From contig NZ_CP084580.1 of assembly GCF_021869765.1 (NCBI RefSeq), forward strand, positions 3,472,001 through 3,536,000: DNA of 64,000 bases. The letters are read 5' to 3'. The DNA is from Chryseobacterium sp. MEBOG06. GTDB taxonomy: Bacteria; Bacteroidota; Bacteroidia; Flavobacteriales; Weeksellaceae. Below the pieces are notes generated by a model. The model was not told the origin of the DNA, did no database searches, and was given only the letters and a program-made list of their open reading frames with translations. The translations under genes were made by a program, and so were the position numbers. Positions 18,012 to 26,519 of the stretch are shown in pieces. Each line of letters begins with the position of its first letter. Within the stretch, counting starts at the first letter, position 1.

Positions 18012-18887
18012 TTATAAAGTCATTGGAACTTCCATGATCAGGATCTCTGTATCTTCCTGCAGTATTTTAATATTCAGGTCTTTGATATCCCAGACTCCGA
18101 ACCCGTCTCTTTCTTCAACTTTCTGACCTTCAATTTCTGCGCTTCCCTTAATGATAAAGAAATAGGCCCCGTTTCCTTTTTTCTTAATTTCATAAACCGT
18201 TTCTGTATCTTTATCAAAAGTCCCCAGATGAAACCATGCATCCTGATGAATCCATACCCCTTCATCATCCGCGTTGGGAGATAGGATTTGCTGAAACCGG
18301 TTATGGCTTTTTGTCTTGTTTAGAGTGATCTGGTCGTATCTTGGAGTTACATTTCTTTTATTCGGGTATACCCAGATTTGCAGGAATTTTACGGACTGAT
18401 CACTGTTTCTGTTGAACTCACTGTGCATAATTCCCGTTCCCGCGCTCATCACCTGTATATCTCCACTTTTGATAATGGCTGTATTGCCCATGCTGTCTTT
18501 GTGTTCAAGATCGCCCTCCAATGGAATACTAATAATCTCCATATTATCATGAGGATGGGTACCGAAACCTCTTCCCCCTTCTACTTTGTCATCATTAAGC
18601 ACTCTCAGAACTCCGAAGTGCATTCTTTCAGGATTATGATAATTGGCAAAACTGAATGTGTGCTGGCTTAATAACCATCCGTGATCCGCTTTTCCTCTTG
18701 AATCGGCTTTATGGATAACAGAATTTTCTTTGATTTTTGATTCCGTATTGGGAAGATGATTGTAGCCGATAGGTTCTAATGGTTCAATCTCGTCGATCTC
18801 ATTTTCCATGTTTTTTGCAAGAGAAGCAGATGCTACAAACATTCCTGTTCCCAATAGTCCTTTTTTTATAAAATCCTTTCTGTCCAT
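18012..18887 (-). CDS. Pirin-family bicupin with an N-terminal export-like segment
   Basis: 291 residues. After a Tat/Sec-like N-terminus (MDRKDFIKKGLLGTGMFVAS, one Arg only), residues about 60-180 form the pirin cupin with the metal ligands of GFGTHPHDNMEII (two His), GTGIMHSEF (His) and Glu. The C-terminal cupin resembles YhaK/quercetinase-type pirins. These proteins bind Fe or another metal; some cleave quercetin, others are redox sensors. The export-like leader is unusual for pirins, which are normally cytoplasmic. The gene ends 59 bases before the next minus-strand gene start and may be co-transcribed with it. Confidence 0.88.
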   Translation of the reverse strand: MDRKDFIKKGLLGTGMFVASASLAKNMENEIDEIEPLEPIGYNHLPNTESKIKENSVIHKADSRGKADHGWLLSQHTFSFANYHNPERMHFGVLRVLNDDKVEGGRGFGTHPHDNMEIISIPLEGDLEHKDSMGNTAIIKSGDIQVMSAGTGIMHSEFNRNSDQSVKFLQIWVYPNKRNVTPRYDQITLNKTKSHNRFQQILSPNADDEGVWIHQDAWFHLGTFDKDTETVYEIKKKGNGAYFFIIKGSAEIEGQKVEERDGFGVWDIKDLNIKILQEDTEILIMEVPMTL

Positions 18888-19000
18888 ATCAAGTAGTTAT
18901 TTGTTCGTTTTTGATATGACAAATTTAGATAAATGAAAAGGGCTGCACATTTAACTAGTTTAATAAATCACCTTAATAAAAAAATATTTTCCTTTATTGT

Positions 19001-19759
19001 CTAAACCAGTTCCATTGCTTTAGCCAGCCTGTAAGCTTCAATGGAGTTCTTTACCTGCAGCTTCTGAAGAATATTCTGCCGGTGTCTGTTGACGGTGTTT
19101 AAGCTGATATCAAGTGATTCTGCGATTTCTTTACTCATTTTACCATGAGCGATCAGCAAAAGCACCTCCTTTTCCCTTGCCGACAGTACATCGGTATATT
19201 TAAATTCATTGTAATACAGCGTAGCACCATTCATGGAATTCACAATCACCCCATTTTCGTGAAGCAGGGCATTCACATTGTTTCCGGATATATTATAAAT
19301 ACAAAGCCCCAGCCTCACCTTATCTTCTTCTACAGCATAAAACATACGGTGCAAAACCGTCAGATATTCTCCTGAATGACTGCGCATTCTAAGATTAACA
19401 GCCATATAATAATCTGTCCACTCAGCCATTGGAACCTCTTTCAAAAAATGGAAAAAATAATGTTCCAGAACCAGCTTTTTTCTGACATCTTCAGGATGTA
19501 CTTTACTGAGTATTTCATCTTCCCAAATAGAAGATATTTCTATTTCTTCCCCACAACGGTCATCCCCGATCAGCGAACTCATACCGCCATAGTGAATGGT
19601 GCTTCTTCTGGTTTTAAGGTCTGTCAGCACACAGATGGCATTTTCAATTTCGGAATACATTTTTGCAACGGACCGGTACTTTAACCATATTCCGGAGGTA
19701 TCCTTGTTTTCAAAAGACTGGTCTAATAATGCTTTGTCAAGTTTAGCTTTAATATTCAT
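19001..19759 (-). CDS. LuxR-type HTH transcriptional regulator
   Basis: 252 residues. The C-terminal 60 residues are a GerE/LuxR helix-turn-helix: LSAREKEVLLLIAHGKMSKE then LDISLNTVNRHRQNILQKL. The N-terminal about 180 residues resemble the PAS-like sensor of many Flavobacteria regulators with a similar layout (no phosphoacceptor receiver domain is seen). It is divergent from the DUF1349 gene at 19908, which may be its target. Signal unknown. Confidence 0.88.
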   Translation of the reverse strand: MNIKAKLDKALLDQSFENKDTSGIWLKYRSVAKMYSEIENAICVLTDLKTRRSTIHYGGMSSLIGDDRCGEEIEISSIWEDEILSKVHPEDVRKKLVLEHYFFHFLKEVPMAEWTDYYMAVNLRMRSHSGEYLTVLHRMFYAVEEDKVRLGLCIYNISGNNVNALLHENGVIVNSMNGATLYYNEFKYTDVLSAREKEVLLLIAHGKMSKEIAESLDISLNTVNRHRQNILQKLQVKNSIEAYRLAKAMELV

Positions 19760-19802
19760 CGTATGGTTATTTCTAACTATTGAATTCTTTTTTTGGGGAA
19801 AT

Positions 19803-19810
19803 TACCTTTG
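19803..19810 (+). promoter_or_regulatory. -7 promoter box upstream of the DUF1349 gene
   Basis: TACCTTTG, an exact TAnnTTTG match, about 97 bases upstream of the ATG at 19908, in the divergent region shared with the LuxR gene. Confidence 0.5.
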
Positions 19811-19907
19811 TAAATATAGATTTTTTAATGATCATTCTATGAAACAGGGGATCAGTTTCACTCAATAACCTCCTGTTTTATACTAAGCTTATATTATACT
19901 TTTTTTA

Positions 19908-20564
19908 ATGAAAAAATTATTACTAGCAGCATCACTGTCTTTCATGACAGGATTCCTGCACAATGTCAGAGCGCAGCGTTTAGAAAAGATGAATTGGTTC
20001 AATGAGCCTGAAAAATGGGAAATAAAGGATAATTCATTATCCATGTTTGTTACTCCGCAAAGTGACTATTGGCGTATTTCACATTATGGATTTACGGTGG
20101 ATGATGCTCCGTTTTATTATTCAACCTATGGTGGTGAATTTGAAGTCAAAGTAAAAATTACAGGTGATTATAAAGTCCGTTTTGACCAGATGGGACTGAT
20201 GCTTCGTACGGACCCTCAGAATTACATTAAATTTGGAATTGAATATGTAGATGGAAAATATAATTTAAGTACCGTAGTTACCCATACCACAAGTGACTGG
20301 AGTGTCATAGAACTGAAAGAGAAACCACAGGCCGTCTGGATCAAAGCGGTCAGACGCCTGGATGCCGTTGAGATCTTCTATTCCTTCGACGACAAAAATT
20401 ATATCATGATGAGAAATGCTCATCTTCAGGACAACACTCCTGTTATGGTCGGTTTAATGGCTGCCTGTCCGGATGGGAATGGTTTTAATGCAAAATTCGA
20501 ACATTTTCAGGTAAAGCACCTTCCTGATCAGAGAAGACTGGAGTGGCTCAACAAAAACAAATAA
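19908..20564 (+). CDS. DUF1349 (concanavalin-like) exported protein
   Basis: 218 residues with a signal peptide (about 1-22, ending VRAQ). The body, with GGEFEVKVKI, DQMGLMLRTDPQNYIKFGIEY and GLMAACPDGNGFNAKFEHF, is the DUF1349 jelly-roll related to the yeast Ree1 (regulation of enolase 1) family, a likely carbohydrate-binding beta-sandwich with no known catalytic residues. It is divergent from the LuxR regulator. Predicted periplasmic. Confidence 0.85.
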   Translation: MKKLLLAASLSFMTGFLHNVRAQRLEKMNWFNEPEKWEIKDNSLSMFVTPQSDYWRISHYGFTVDDAPFYYSTYGGEFEVKVKITGDYKVRFDQMGLMLRTDPQNYIKFGIEYVDGKYNLSTVVTHTTSDWSVIELKEKPQAVWIKAVRRLDAVEIFYSFDDKNYIMMRNAHLQDNTPVMVGLMAACPDGNGFNAKFEHFQVKHLPDQRRLEWLNKNK

Positions 20565-20746
20565 TATCAATCATATGAAATTTGATACATAATCCTCTAA
20601 AATCAGCTAAAGTAAACTCAGCCTTTATCCTATAAAACCTTGTGGTTGTGGAAAAGGATAAACAGGTAAAGGTTGATTAAGGATTTTTGGATTGATGATT
20701 AAATTATTTCATTCCTGTAGGTACTTCTTTTATTAAAAAGTTGTAC

Positions 20747-21331
20747 CTATTTCTCTTTTGAAGCAAGACGCTTTCTGATGGTACTCACAAACTCCTTTGA
20801 AACACCAAGATAGGAAGCAATATAATATTGGGCCACTCTTTGCGGAATGGAAGGATAGACCTTGATAAATTCAAGATACCGGTCTGAAGCAGTTTTTGAA
20901 ATGGTATTCACCAGGCGGCTTTGAAGTGTTGTCAGGTTTCTCTGTACCAGCATTCTGAACACTCTTTCAAATTTCGGAACTTCACTTAACAGTTTTTCTT
21001 TCGTTGTTGGGTTCAGTATATAGATTTCCGAATCTTCAAGCGTTTCAATATACACTTTAGAAGGTTTCTGATCCTGAAAAGAAGCGATATCACTGATCCA
21101 CCAGTCTTCAATGGCAAATAATAAGGTCACTTCAGAACCGCTGTCATCCAGACAATACATTCTCACACACCCTTTATGAATATATCCTTCAAACTGGCAG
21201 ATCTCCCCTTCTTTCAATAAAACAGTCTTTTTAGGAAACGACTGGCAGGTCAGTAAGTCTGTAAATATTTTTTCTTCTTCCTCTGTAATGGTGATGAATC
21301 TTGTAATGTTTCTGGTGATATTTTCAAACAT
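20747..21331 (-). CDS. Crp/Fnr-family transcriptional regulator
   Basis: 194 residues. The N-terminal cyclic-nucleotide-binding-like beta-barrel (KKTVLLKEGEICQFEGYIHKG) and a C-terminal winged HTH (VAQYYIASYLGVSKEFVSTI) are clear. There is no cysteine cluster, so it is not an Fnr-type oxygen sensor. It follows the frameshifted small gene at 21342 by 10 bases and is probably co-transcribed with it. Such short Flavobacteria Crp-like proteins commonly regulate stress or efflux genes; the target is unknown. Confidence 0.88.
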   Translation of the reverse strand: MFENITRNITRFITITEEEEKIFTDLLTCQSFPKKTVLLKEGEICQFEGYIHKGCVRMYCLDDSGSEVTLLFAIEDWWISDIASFQDQKPSKVYIETLEDSEIYILNPTTKEKLLSEVPKFERVFRMLVQRNLTTLQSRLVNTISKTASDRYLEFIKVYPSIPQRVAQYYIASYLGVSKEFVSTIRKRLASKEK

Positions 21332-21341
21332 GAATCAAAGT

Positions 21342-21652
21342 TTATCCCTGCAAATTAGGAAAAAGACTGTAAACTTCATTCTTTAAAAGACCGCTTCCTC
21401 CGCCATAATGATCAATTACCTTTACGTCCTTATCCAAATTCTCACAGAATACTTTAATATCTTTTTCAAATTCGTCCTCCAGACCTGAACTTAAAAGAAC
21501 AATATCTACTTTATTTTCTTTTATATATTCATAACAGAAGTGTTCATCGCTTTGGATTTCAGCTGCCCAGCCTTCGTTGTTTTCAATAATTCTTTTTAAG
21601 ACCGCCAGAATCTCCTGATTCTTTCCGATTACTAAAAATGGAGTGTTTTCAT
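21342..21652 (-). pseudogene. Receiver-like small protein gene with a 1-base frameshift
   Basis: On the minus strand the frame from about 21645 to the stop at 21342 encodes about 100 residues reading like a receiver-type alpha/beta protein: FLVIGKNQEILAVLKRI, VDIVLLSSGLEDEF, then DHYGGGSGLLKNEVY. That frame has no start codon. An ATG at 21652 lies one base out of frame (ATGAAAACACTCC); a fifth A in the run would give Met-Lys-Asn-Thr-Pro and join it to the open frame, making 103 codons. So the gene is either inactivated by a single-base deletion or carries a sequencing error. Apparently in an operon with crp downstream. Function unknown. Confidence 0.65.
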
Positions 21653-21660
21653 TGTAATTG

Positions 21661-21768
21661 TTTTAATAGTTGAAAATTAAAAATTGAAAGTGGGCAATGA
21701 ATCATTTGCACGTAAAATTAATCATTTCCAGGTATGCATTTTCAATTTCTCACTTTCAATTTTCAACT
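21661..21768. repeat. Intergenic microrepeats of the TTGAAAATTGAAA type
   Basis: Copies of tgaaaattaaaaattgaaag on one strand and tttcaatttctcactttcaattttcaactc on the other flank a short centre, making an imperfect inverted pair. Similar units occur at 2381-2410, 23390-23416, 23485-23522, 27183-27222 and 30601-30620. They lie only in intergenic DNA. Confidence 0.5.
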
Positions 21769-21769
21769 C

Positions 21770-23380
21770 CTAAAGATGTTTATTTCCCGTTATCTTCAAT
21801 TCATTCAGGTCCAGCTGTGATTCTGCTTTTCTGATTTCAGCATCGCTGAACAGTTTTTCACGTTTCATTTTAAAAAGCTCTTTTCTCTGATGCTCAAAAA
21901 TATCAAGCATGATCTTGTGGTATTCTTTCATATCATGCTGTCTGTTGCTGCACATTTCAATGGAACTTAAATGATTTTGATGGAGTGTGATATCATTTTC
22001 CAATGCTATTTTAAGATTTTCAACCAGACTGTTGCTCTCTATTGAACTTTCATATTCCTTATTAAGCCTGTTCACAGCAAGTTGGTCAAGTCTCATCTGA
22101 ATTCCTGCCTGCTGCTCGTGGGAAGGAAGAATAGAATCAATCTCTCCGATTTTGGTTAATTTAATAATCAGCGGAAGCGTCAGTCCCTGAAAAACCAATG
22201 TCACAAAAATAACAATGAAGGTAATAAAAATAATAAGATTTCTCATCGGAAACTGAGCCTGGTTATTCATCATCACCGGAATAGAAAGTGCCGTAGCCAG
22301 AGAAACAACTCCTCTCATTCCTGCCCAGCCTATTATTAAAGGATTTTTCCATCCCGGGCTCGGATCCTGACGGGCTTTTTTGCTCAGCCATCTAGGAATA
22401 TGAGCAACCGGATAAATCCATAAAAGGCGTACCACAATGACGATGAGACTTATCATTAAGCCATATTGTATTTCATCCATTAAGGAAGTTTCTCCTAAAC
22501 CGTCGATAATGTCCGGAAGTTCAAGGCCAATTAAAACAAAAACCAATGCGTTCATTACAAAGATCAGGGTATTCCATACGCCTGTCATATTGATCCTTGT
22601 TGTTCCAGTTTTAAACATCTCATGGGCCCTGAAAGACATAAACAAACCTCCGCTCACCACAGCCATCACCCCTGAAAAATGAAAATGTTCAGCAGAAAGG
22701 AACAAAATGTAAGGAGTCATTACCGTAAGAGCGGCATCAATGGCCGGTGTCGTAGGCAAAAACCTGTGAATGGCATAGAAAATATGGGCACCCACTATTC
22801 CTACTACTATTCCCATCCCTGCCACAAGAAAGAACTGACCTGTTGCTTCATGCATGGAAAAAACACCTGTCATTACAGCAGCCAGTGCAAATCTGAAGAC
22901 GATCAGTGAAGAGGCGTCATTGATCAGGCTTTCACCTTCCAATATGGCGATGGTTCGTTTGGGAACTTTTAATCCTTTTAAGACCGTTGTTGCAGCCACC
23001 GCATCAGGCGGAGAAACAATTCCCCCCAATAAAAACCCTAACGCCAAAGTAAAACCGGGAATCAGCATCCGGGAAGTAAAAGCCACCACCAAAGAAGTCA
23101 GGAATACCAATCCAAAAGCCAGCAGGCTGATGGGACGTTTCCACTTCCAGAAATCATTCCATGAGGTATACCAGGCCGCTTCATATAAAAGCGGGGGCAA
23201 AAAGATTAAAAATATAATCTCCGGATCCAGTTTTAAAACCGGAACACCCGGAATCATGCTGATACCCAGTCCCGCAAGGACCAGAAAAATAGGATACGCA
23301 ATTTTGATGCGCTGTGCCAGCATAACCAGAAGCATAACGATTAATAGGAGTCCCAGAATTAAAAGTAGTTGTTCGTGCAT
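21770..23380 (-). CDS. Na+/H+ antiporter, CPA1/NhaP type
   Basis: 536 residues with about 12 membrane segments in the first 400 residues and a hydrophilic C-terminal tail of about 130 residues. The transport-site motif LINDASSLIVF and the FLPPLLYEAAW segment are diagnostic of CPA1 exchangers, which swap cytoplasmic Na+ (or K+) for protons for pH and salt homeostasis. The tail is helical and probably regulatory. Monocistronic; short A/T-rich microrepeats flank it on both sides. Confidence 0.92.
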   Translation of the reverse strand: MHEQLLLILGLLLIVMLLVMLAQRIKIAYPIFLVLAGLGISMIPGVPVLKLDPEIIFLIFLPPLLYEAAWYTSWNDFWKWKRPISLLAFGLVFLTSLVVAFTSRMLIPGFTLALGFLLGGIVSPPDAVAATTVLKGLKVPKRTIAILEGESLINDASSLIVFRFALAAVMTGVFSMHEATGQFFLVAGMGIVVGIVGAHIFYAIHRFLPTTPAIDAALTVMTPYILFLSAEHFHFSGVMAVVSGGLFMSFRAHEMFKTGTTRINMTGVWNTLIFVMNALVFVLIGLELPDIIDGLGETSLMDEIQYGLMISLIVIVVRLLWIYPVAHIPRWLSKKARQDPSPGWKNPLIIGWAGMRGVVSLATALSIPVMMNNQAQFPMRNLIIFITFIVIFVTLVFQGLTLPLIIKLTKIGEIDSILPSHEQQAGIQMRLDQLAVNRLNKEYESSIESNSLVENLKIALENDITLHQNHLSSIEMCSNRQHDMKEYHKIMLDIFEHQRKELFKMKREKLFSDAEIRKAESQLDLNELKITGNKHL

Positions 23381-23547
23381 TTTTTTAAGCTAAAAATTGA
23401 GAGTTGAAAGTTGAAATGATGAGGTTGTGTCTTTGTAGAAGCTGAAGAAGGATAAAGAGGGGTAAAAAGAAGAAAAGAAAAATTGGCAATTCTTAATTCT
23501 CCATTTTTCATTATCCATTCTCTCCAACCCTCCTACCCGCATCTTCT

Positions 23548-23844
23548 TTATAATTCCTCCTTCATCCAAACATCATTATATTCCTCCGGGTGTCTTTTGA
23601 ACTGAGCATGGACGTAAGGGCATAAAGGGACAATTTTCAGATCGTTTTCCCTTGCATAGGACACCAGTCTTTCTAATAAAATTTTGGCAAAACCTTTTCC
23701 TTCGTATTCCTGATTAACCTCAGTATGGTATACTGTCAGCTTCTGCCCGATCACTGAAATATCCATTTTTCCTGCTTTATGGTTGTCTGAAAAAAGTTGA
23801 ATTTCTCCTCTTCTTCCTTCTAAAACGATTTCTGTTCTTTCCAT
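23548..23844 (-). CDS. GNAT-like N-acetyltransferase (YidJ/Gcn5-related short form)
   Basis: 98 residues. The segment TEVNQEYEGKGFAKILLERL is the acetyl-CoA pyrophosphate-binding motif (Q/RxxGxG/A form) of the short GNAT_acetyltransf_2 family, and LCPYVHAQFKRHPEE follows as in these proteins. Members of this minimal family acetylate small molecules or are of unknown substrate. Single gene. Confidence 0.85.
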   Translation of the reverse strand: MERTEIVLEGRRGEIQLFSDNHKAGKMDISVIGQKLTVYHTEVNQEYEGKGFAKILLERLVSYARENDLKIVPLCPYVHAQFKRHPEEYNDVWMKEEL

Positions 23845-24214
23845 TTTTTTGTTTTTAATTATTGATTCAAAATTAGTATTCTTTATAGTTCTGTCCGATG
23901 ACCTATGATAAGTTCGGTAGCAGTCCTTTTTTACTGCATTTATATCTTTAATTTTAATGCTAAATTACAGCTCAGGGAAATGGTGTCCATTTAACTGGTT
24001 TAGTAAATACTTTTTCATTTAAAACCACCTACTGCTTTATATAATTCTTAAAAAAAACATCTTATTTTATCTTTTTTATAACGCTGTATTTTAATAAAAT
24101 TTGGTTTTTAAAATATTTAAAATAGCTTCACCTAATTAAGAGAGCATTAAAAACAAACACCAAAACACTACAAATCAAACCATTAATCCATTAACAATAA
24201 TTTAATATTCAAAA
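23845..24214. other. AT-rich intergenic region
   Basis: About 370 bases without a plausible gene upstream of the methionine attenuator. Nothing else structured is seen. Confidence 0.5.
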
Positions 24215-24235
24215 AGTCTACTTTTTTAGTGGACT
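24215..24235. promoter_or_regulatory. Inverted repeat overlapping the -33 region of the met operon promoter
   Basis: agtctact-ttttt-agtggact, 8-bp arms with one mismatch (G-U as RNA). It ends 17 bases before the TATATTTG box, so a bound protein would cover the -33 element. Candidate operator. Confidence 0.45.
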
Positions 24236-24251
24236 AATAAAAATTATATTA

Positions 24252-24259
24252 TATATTTG
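24252..24259 (+). promoter_or_regulatory. -7 promoter box of the methionine operon
   Basis: TATATTTG, an exact TAnnTTTG match. The predicted start near 24263 places the leader ATG (24286) about 23 bases into the transcript. Confidence 0.6.
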
Positions 24260-24285
24260 CAAACGTATTCAGGAAATAAAACAAA

Positions 24286-24384
24286 ATGAAGGCAGAATTC
24301 AAGAATAATTCAATAAAGAAACATACCATCAAAACAATGATGATGGTTACCTGTATGCCTATACATCAAGAATACTGTGGTTGA
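24286..24384 (+). CDS. Met-rich leader peptide of the methionine transport operon
   Basis: A 32-codon reading frame with ATG at 24286 and TGA at 24382-24384. It contains five methionines in all; internal ATG codons 18-20 are consecutive (24337-24345) and a fourth internal ATG is codon 24, next to a Cys codon (MMMVTCMP). It sits between a consensus promoter and a strong terminator, upstream of a methionine ABC-transporter operon. Its stop codon overlaps the proposed antiterminator sequence (24383-24390). A ribosome starved of Met-tRNA would stall on the ATG run and leave that sequence free; a ribosome reaching the stop would cover it. This is the geometry of classical amino-acid attenuation. 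No peptide function is implied. Confidence 0.7.
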   Translation: MKAEFKNNSIKKHTIKTMMMVTCMPIHQEYCG

Positions 24385-24438
24385 CCTTACTTTTATATGA
24401 CATATTTTTTAAAGGCCCTACCACGATGTAGGGCCTTT
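24383..24438 (+). promoter_or_regulatory. Transcription attenuator (terminator versus antiterminator)
   Basis: Terminator: a 10-bp stem aaaggcccta (24411-24420) / tagggccttt (24429-24438) with an 8-nt loop and trailing T. Competing pairing: gaccttac (24383-24390) with gtagggcc (24428-24435), seven of eight positions paired including one G-U. Using it removes the 3' arm of the terminator. Translation of the leader peptide would select between the two. Confidence 0.65.
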
Positions 24439-24473
24439 TTTATTGAAAAACAAACAACATTAAAAAAATAAAA

Positions 24474-25472
24474 ATGAGCAATTCTAAAAACAAATGGTTG
24501 ATTCCATTGGCGTTTACAAATATCTATGTGATATGGGGAATTACGTTTTTAGCTATTTCATTTGGCTTAAAAGGTTTCCCCCCCTTCATCCTTTCAGGAT
24601 TGAGATTTCTGGTTGCCGGAATTCTGATGATAGGATATCTTCTTTCAAGAGGAGAAAAAGCAAATTCACTGATCAACTGGAAAAAAAATGCAGTCACAGG
24701 AATTCTTATCCTTGCCGGGGGAACCGGACTTGTAGCCTGGGGCGAACAATATGTAACTGCTTCTGAAGCTGCAATTTCAATAGCAACCGGTCCTTTCTGG
24801 TTCATCGCTATTGACAAAAAAAACTGGAAATATTATTTTACAGATAAGTTTATTCCAATCGGTTTGGCAATTGGTTTTGCAGGATTAATATTATTCTTAA
24901 AAGGAAGTGTCCATTCAAGTGCAGCTCATGCGGTGGGCAACGGCCATCTGCGTATTACGGCATTTATCGTATTGGGATTAAGTTCCGTAGCATGGGTGCT
25001 GGGTTCATTATATTCTAAGAAAAATCCGGCTTCACAATCCACTTTTATGAATATTGCACAACAGCTTATAGTAGCGGGATTAGTATGTTTTTTTATTGCT
25101 TTTATAAGAAAAGAATGGACTGGTTTTTCTATTTCAGCTGTTCCTTTATCAGCATGGTTCGGGGTTCTGTTTTTGATTTTCTTTGGATCGATAATCGCTT
25201 ATTTGTCGTACATTTGGCTATTGTCCGTAAAACCCGCCGCTTTAGTAAGCACCCATACCTACATTAACCCTATTGTAACGGTTATTGCAGGCTGGATTGT
25301 TGCCCATCAAAGCATTAATGGAGGCCAGCTATATGGTTTATCTATCATATTACTGGGAGTACTTCTGACGAATGTCACCAAGTACTTCAGGCTTTCAAAA
25401 CGGTCGAAGGTTAAAATCAGAAGACTAAGAAGATTTTTTAACAGAGCAGGCAGACGATATCAGCCAATTTAA
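24474..25472 (+). CDS. EamA/DMT-superfamily transporter, first gene of the met operon
   Basis: 332 residues, ten hydrophobic segments forming two EamA repeats, with PFILSGLRFLVAGILMI (TM2) and AWGEQYVTASEAA as in YedA/RhaT-type drug/metabolite exporters. It ends with a basic cytoplasmic tail (about 20 residues, Arg/Lys-rich). It lies directly behind the methionine attenuator and 18 bases before metN, so it is probably regulated by methionine. Members export amino acids or their derivatives; a role as uptake partner, exporter of a methionine-related compound, or overflow valve is all possible and not resolved by sequence. Confidence 0.85.
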   Translation: MSNSKNKWLIPLAFTNIYVIWGITFLAISFGLKGFPPFILSGLRFLVAGILMIGYLLSRGEKANSLINWKKNAVTGILILAGGTGLVAWGEQYVTASEAAISIATGPFWFIAIDKKNWKYYFTDKFIPIGLAIGFAGLILFLKGSVHSSAAHAVGNGHLRITAFIVLGLSSVAWVLGSLYSKKNPASQSTFMNIAQQLIVAGLVCFFIAFIRKEWTGFSISAVPLSAWFGVLFLIFFGSIIAYLSYIWLLSVKPAALVSTHTYINPIVTVIAGWIVAHQSINGGQLYGLSIILLGVLLTNVTKYFRLSKRSKVKIRRLRRFFNRAGRRYQPI

Positions 25473-25490
25473 AAAGTATACAATATCAGA

Positions 25491-26519
25491 ATGATAGAAA
25501 TTAAAAATATATCAAAAACATTTTATCAGAAAAAGCAGTCCTTCAAGGCACTGGATAAGGTGAGCCTCAATATCGAAAAAGGTGATATCGTAGGGATTAT
25601 CGGATTTTCAGGAGCGGGTAAAAGTACACTGATCCGTACGGTAAATCTATTGGAAAGACCAGATGAAGGGCAGATCATTATTAATGGAAAGGATTTCACT
25701 AAGCTAAGTTCTAAGCAACTGGCTGAAGAGCGTAAAAAAATAGGAATGATTTTCCAGCATTTCAATCTTCTTTCTTCAAGAACTGTTTTTGATAATGTAG
25801 CTCTGCCTCTGGAGCTGGATAATAAAGGTAAAGATCAAATCAATAAAAAAGTCAATGAACTCTTAAAAATTGTTGGACTGGAAGATAAAGCCAACGATTA
25901 TCCTAAAAGTCTTTCCGGAGGACAAAAGCAAAGGGTAGCTATTGCAAGAGCATTGGCTAATGATCCCCATCTGCTGCTTTCTGACGAAGCCACCAGTGCA
26001 CTAGATCCTGCTACAACACAGTCTATCTTACAGCTTTTAAGGGATATTAATAAGAGACTGGGAATTACGATTCTTTTAATTACCCACGAAATGGAGGTCA
26101 TCAAAGCAGTCTGCAATCATGTAGCAGTGATAGACCAAGGAAAATTAGTAACAAAAGGAACTTTAAGCGAGATTATTTCGGATAAGGAACATCCGGTAAT
26201 CCGTCAATTTATAAATTCAGACATCATGACCCTGCCACAGGAACTCAATAACCGACTGCAGAAAGAGCCAAAGGATGGTTTATTTCCGCTGGTCGAAATA
26301 GAACTTAATGAAAACATCAGTGTTGAAGAGCTTCTTTCAACGCTGTACAACCAATATAAAATCCCTTATAAACTTTTAAAAGCAGACGTGGAATATCTGG
26401 GAGATTCCAATTTTGGAAAACTGCTGCTGCAACTTCAGGGAGCTGCGGAAGAAAATCAGCAGGCTATCTACTATTTTAATCAGAATAAAATTCAAAATAC
26501 AGTAAAAGGATATGCTTAG
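25491..26519 (+). CDS. metN: Methionine ABC transporter ATP-binding protein
   Basis: 342 residues. Walker A GFSGAGKST (38-46), ABC signature LSGGQ (about 140), Walker B LLLSDEATSALD and the switch His are present, followed by a C-terminal NIL/ACT-like domain (about 265-335) that in E. coli MetN binds L-methionine and inhibits transport. Hydrolysis of ATP drives MetI. Its stop overlaps the metI start by 8 bases. The operon order is EamA-metN-metI-metQ. Confidence 0.93.
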   Translation: MIEIKNISKTFYQKKQSFKALDKVSLNIEKGDIVGIIGFSGAGKSTLIRTVNLLERPDEGQIIINGKDFTKLSSKQLAEERKKIGMIFQHFNLLSSRTVFDNVALPLELDNKGKDQINKKVNELLKIVGLEDKANDYPKSLSGGQKQRVAIARALANDPHLLLSDEATSALDPATTQSILQLLRDINKRLGITILLITHEMEVIKAVCNHVAVIDQGKLVTKGTLSEIISDKEHPVIRQFINSDIMTLPQELNNRLQKEPKDGLFPLVEIELNENISVEELLSTLYNQYKIPYKLLKADVEYLGDSNFGKLLLQLQGAAEENQQAIYYFNQNKIQNTVKGYA

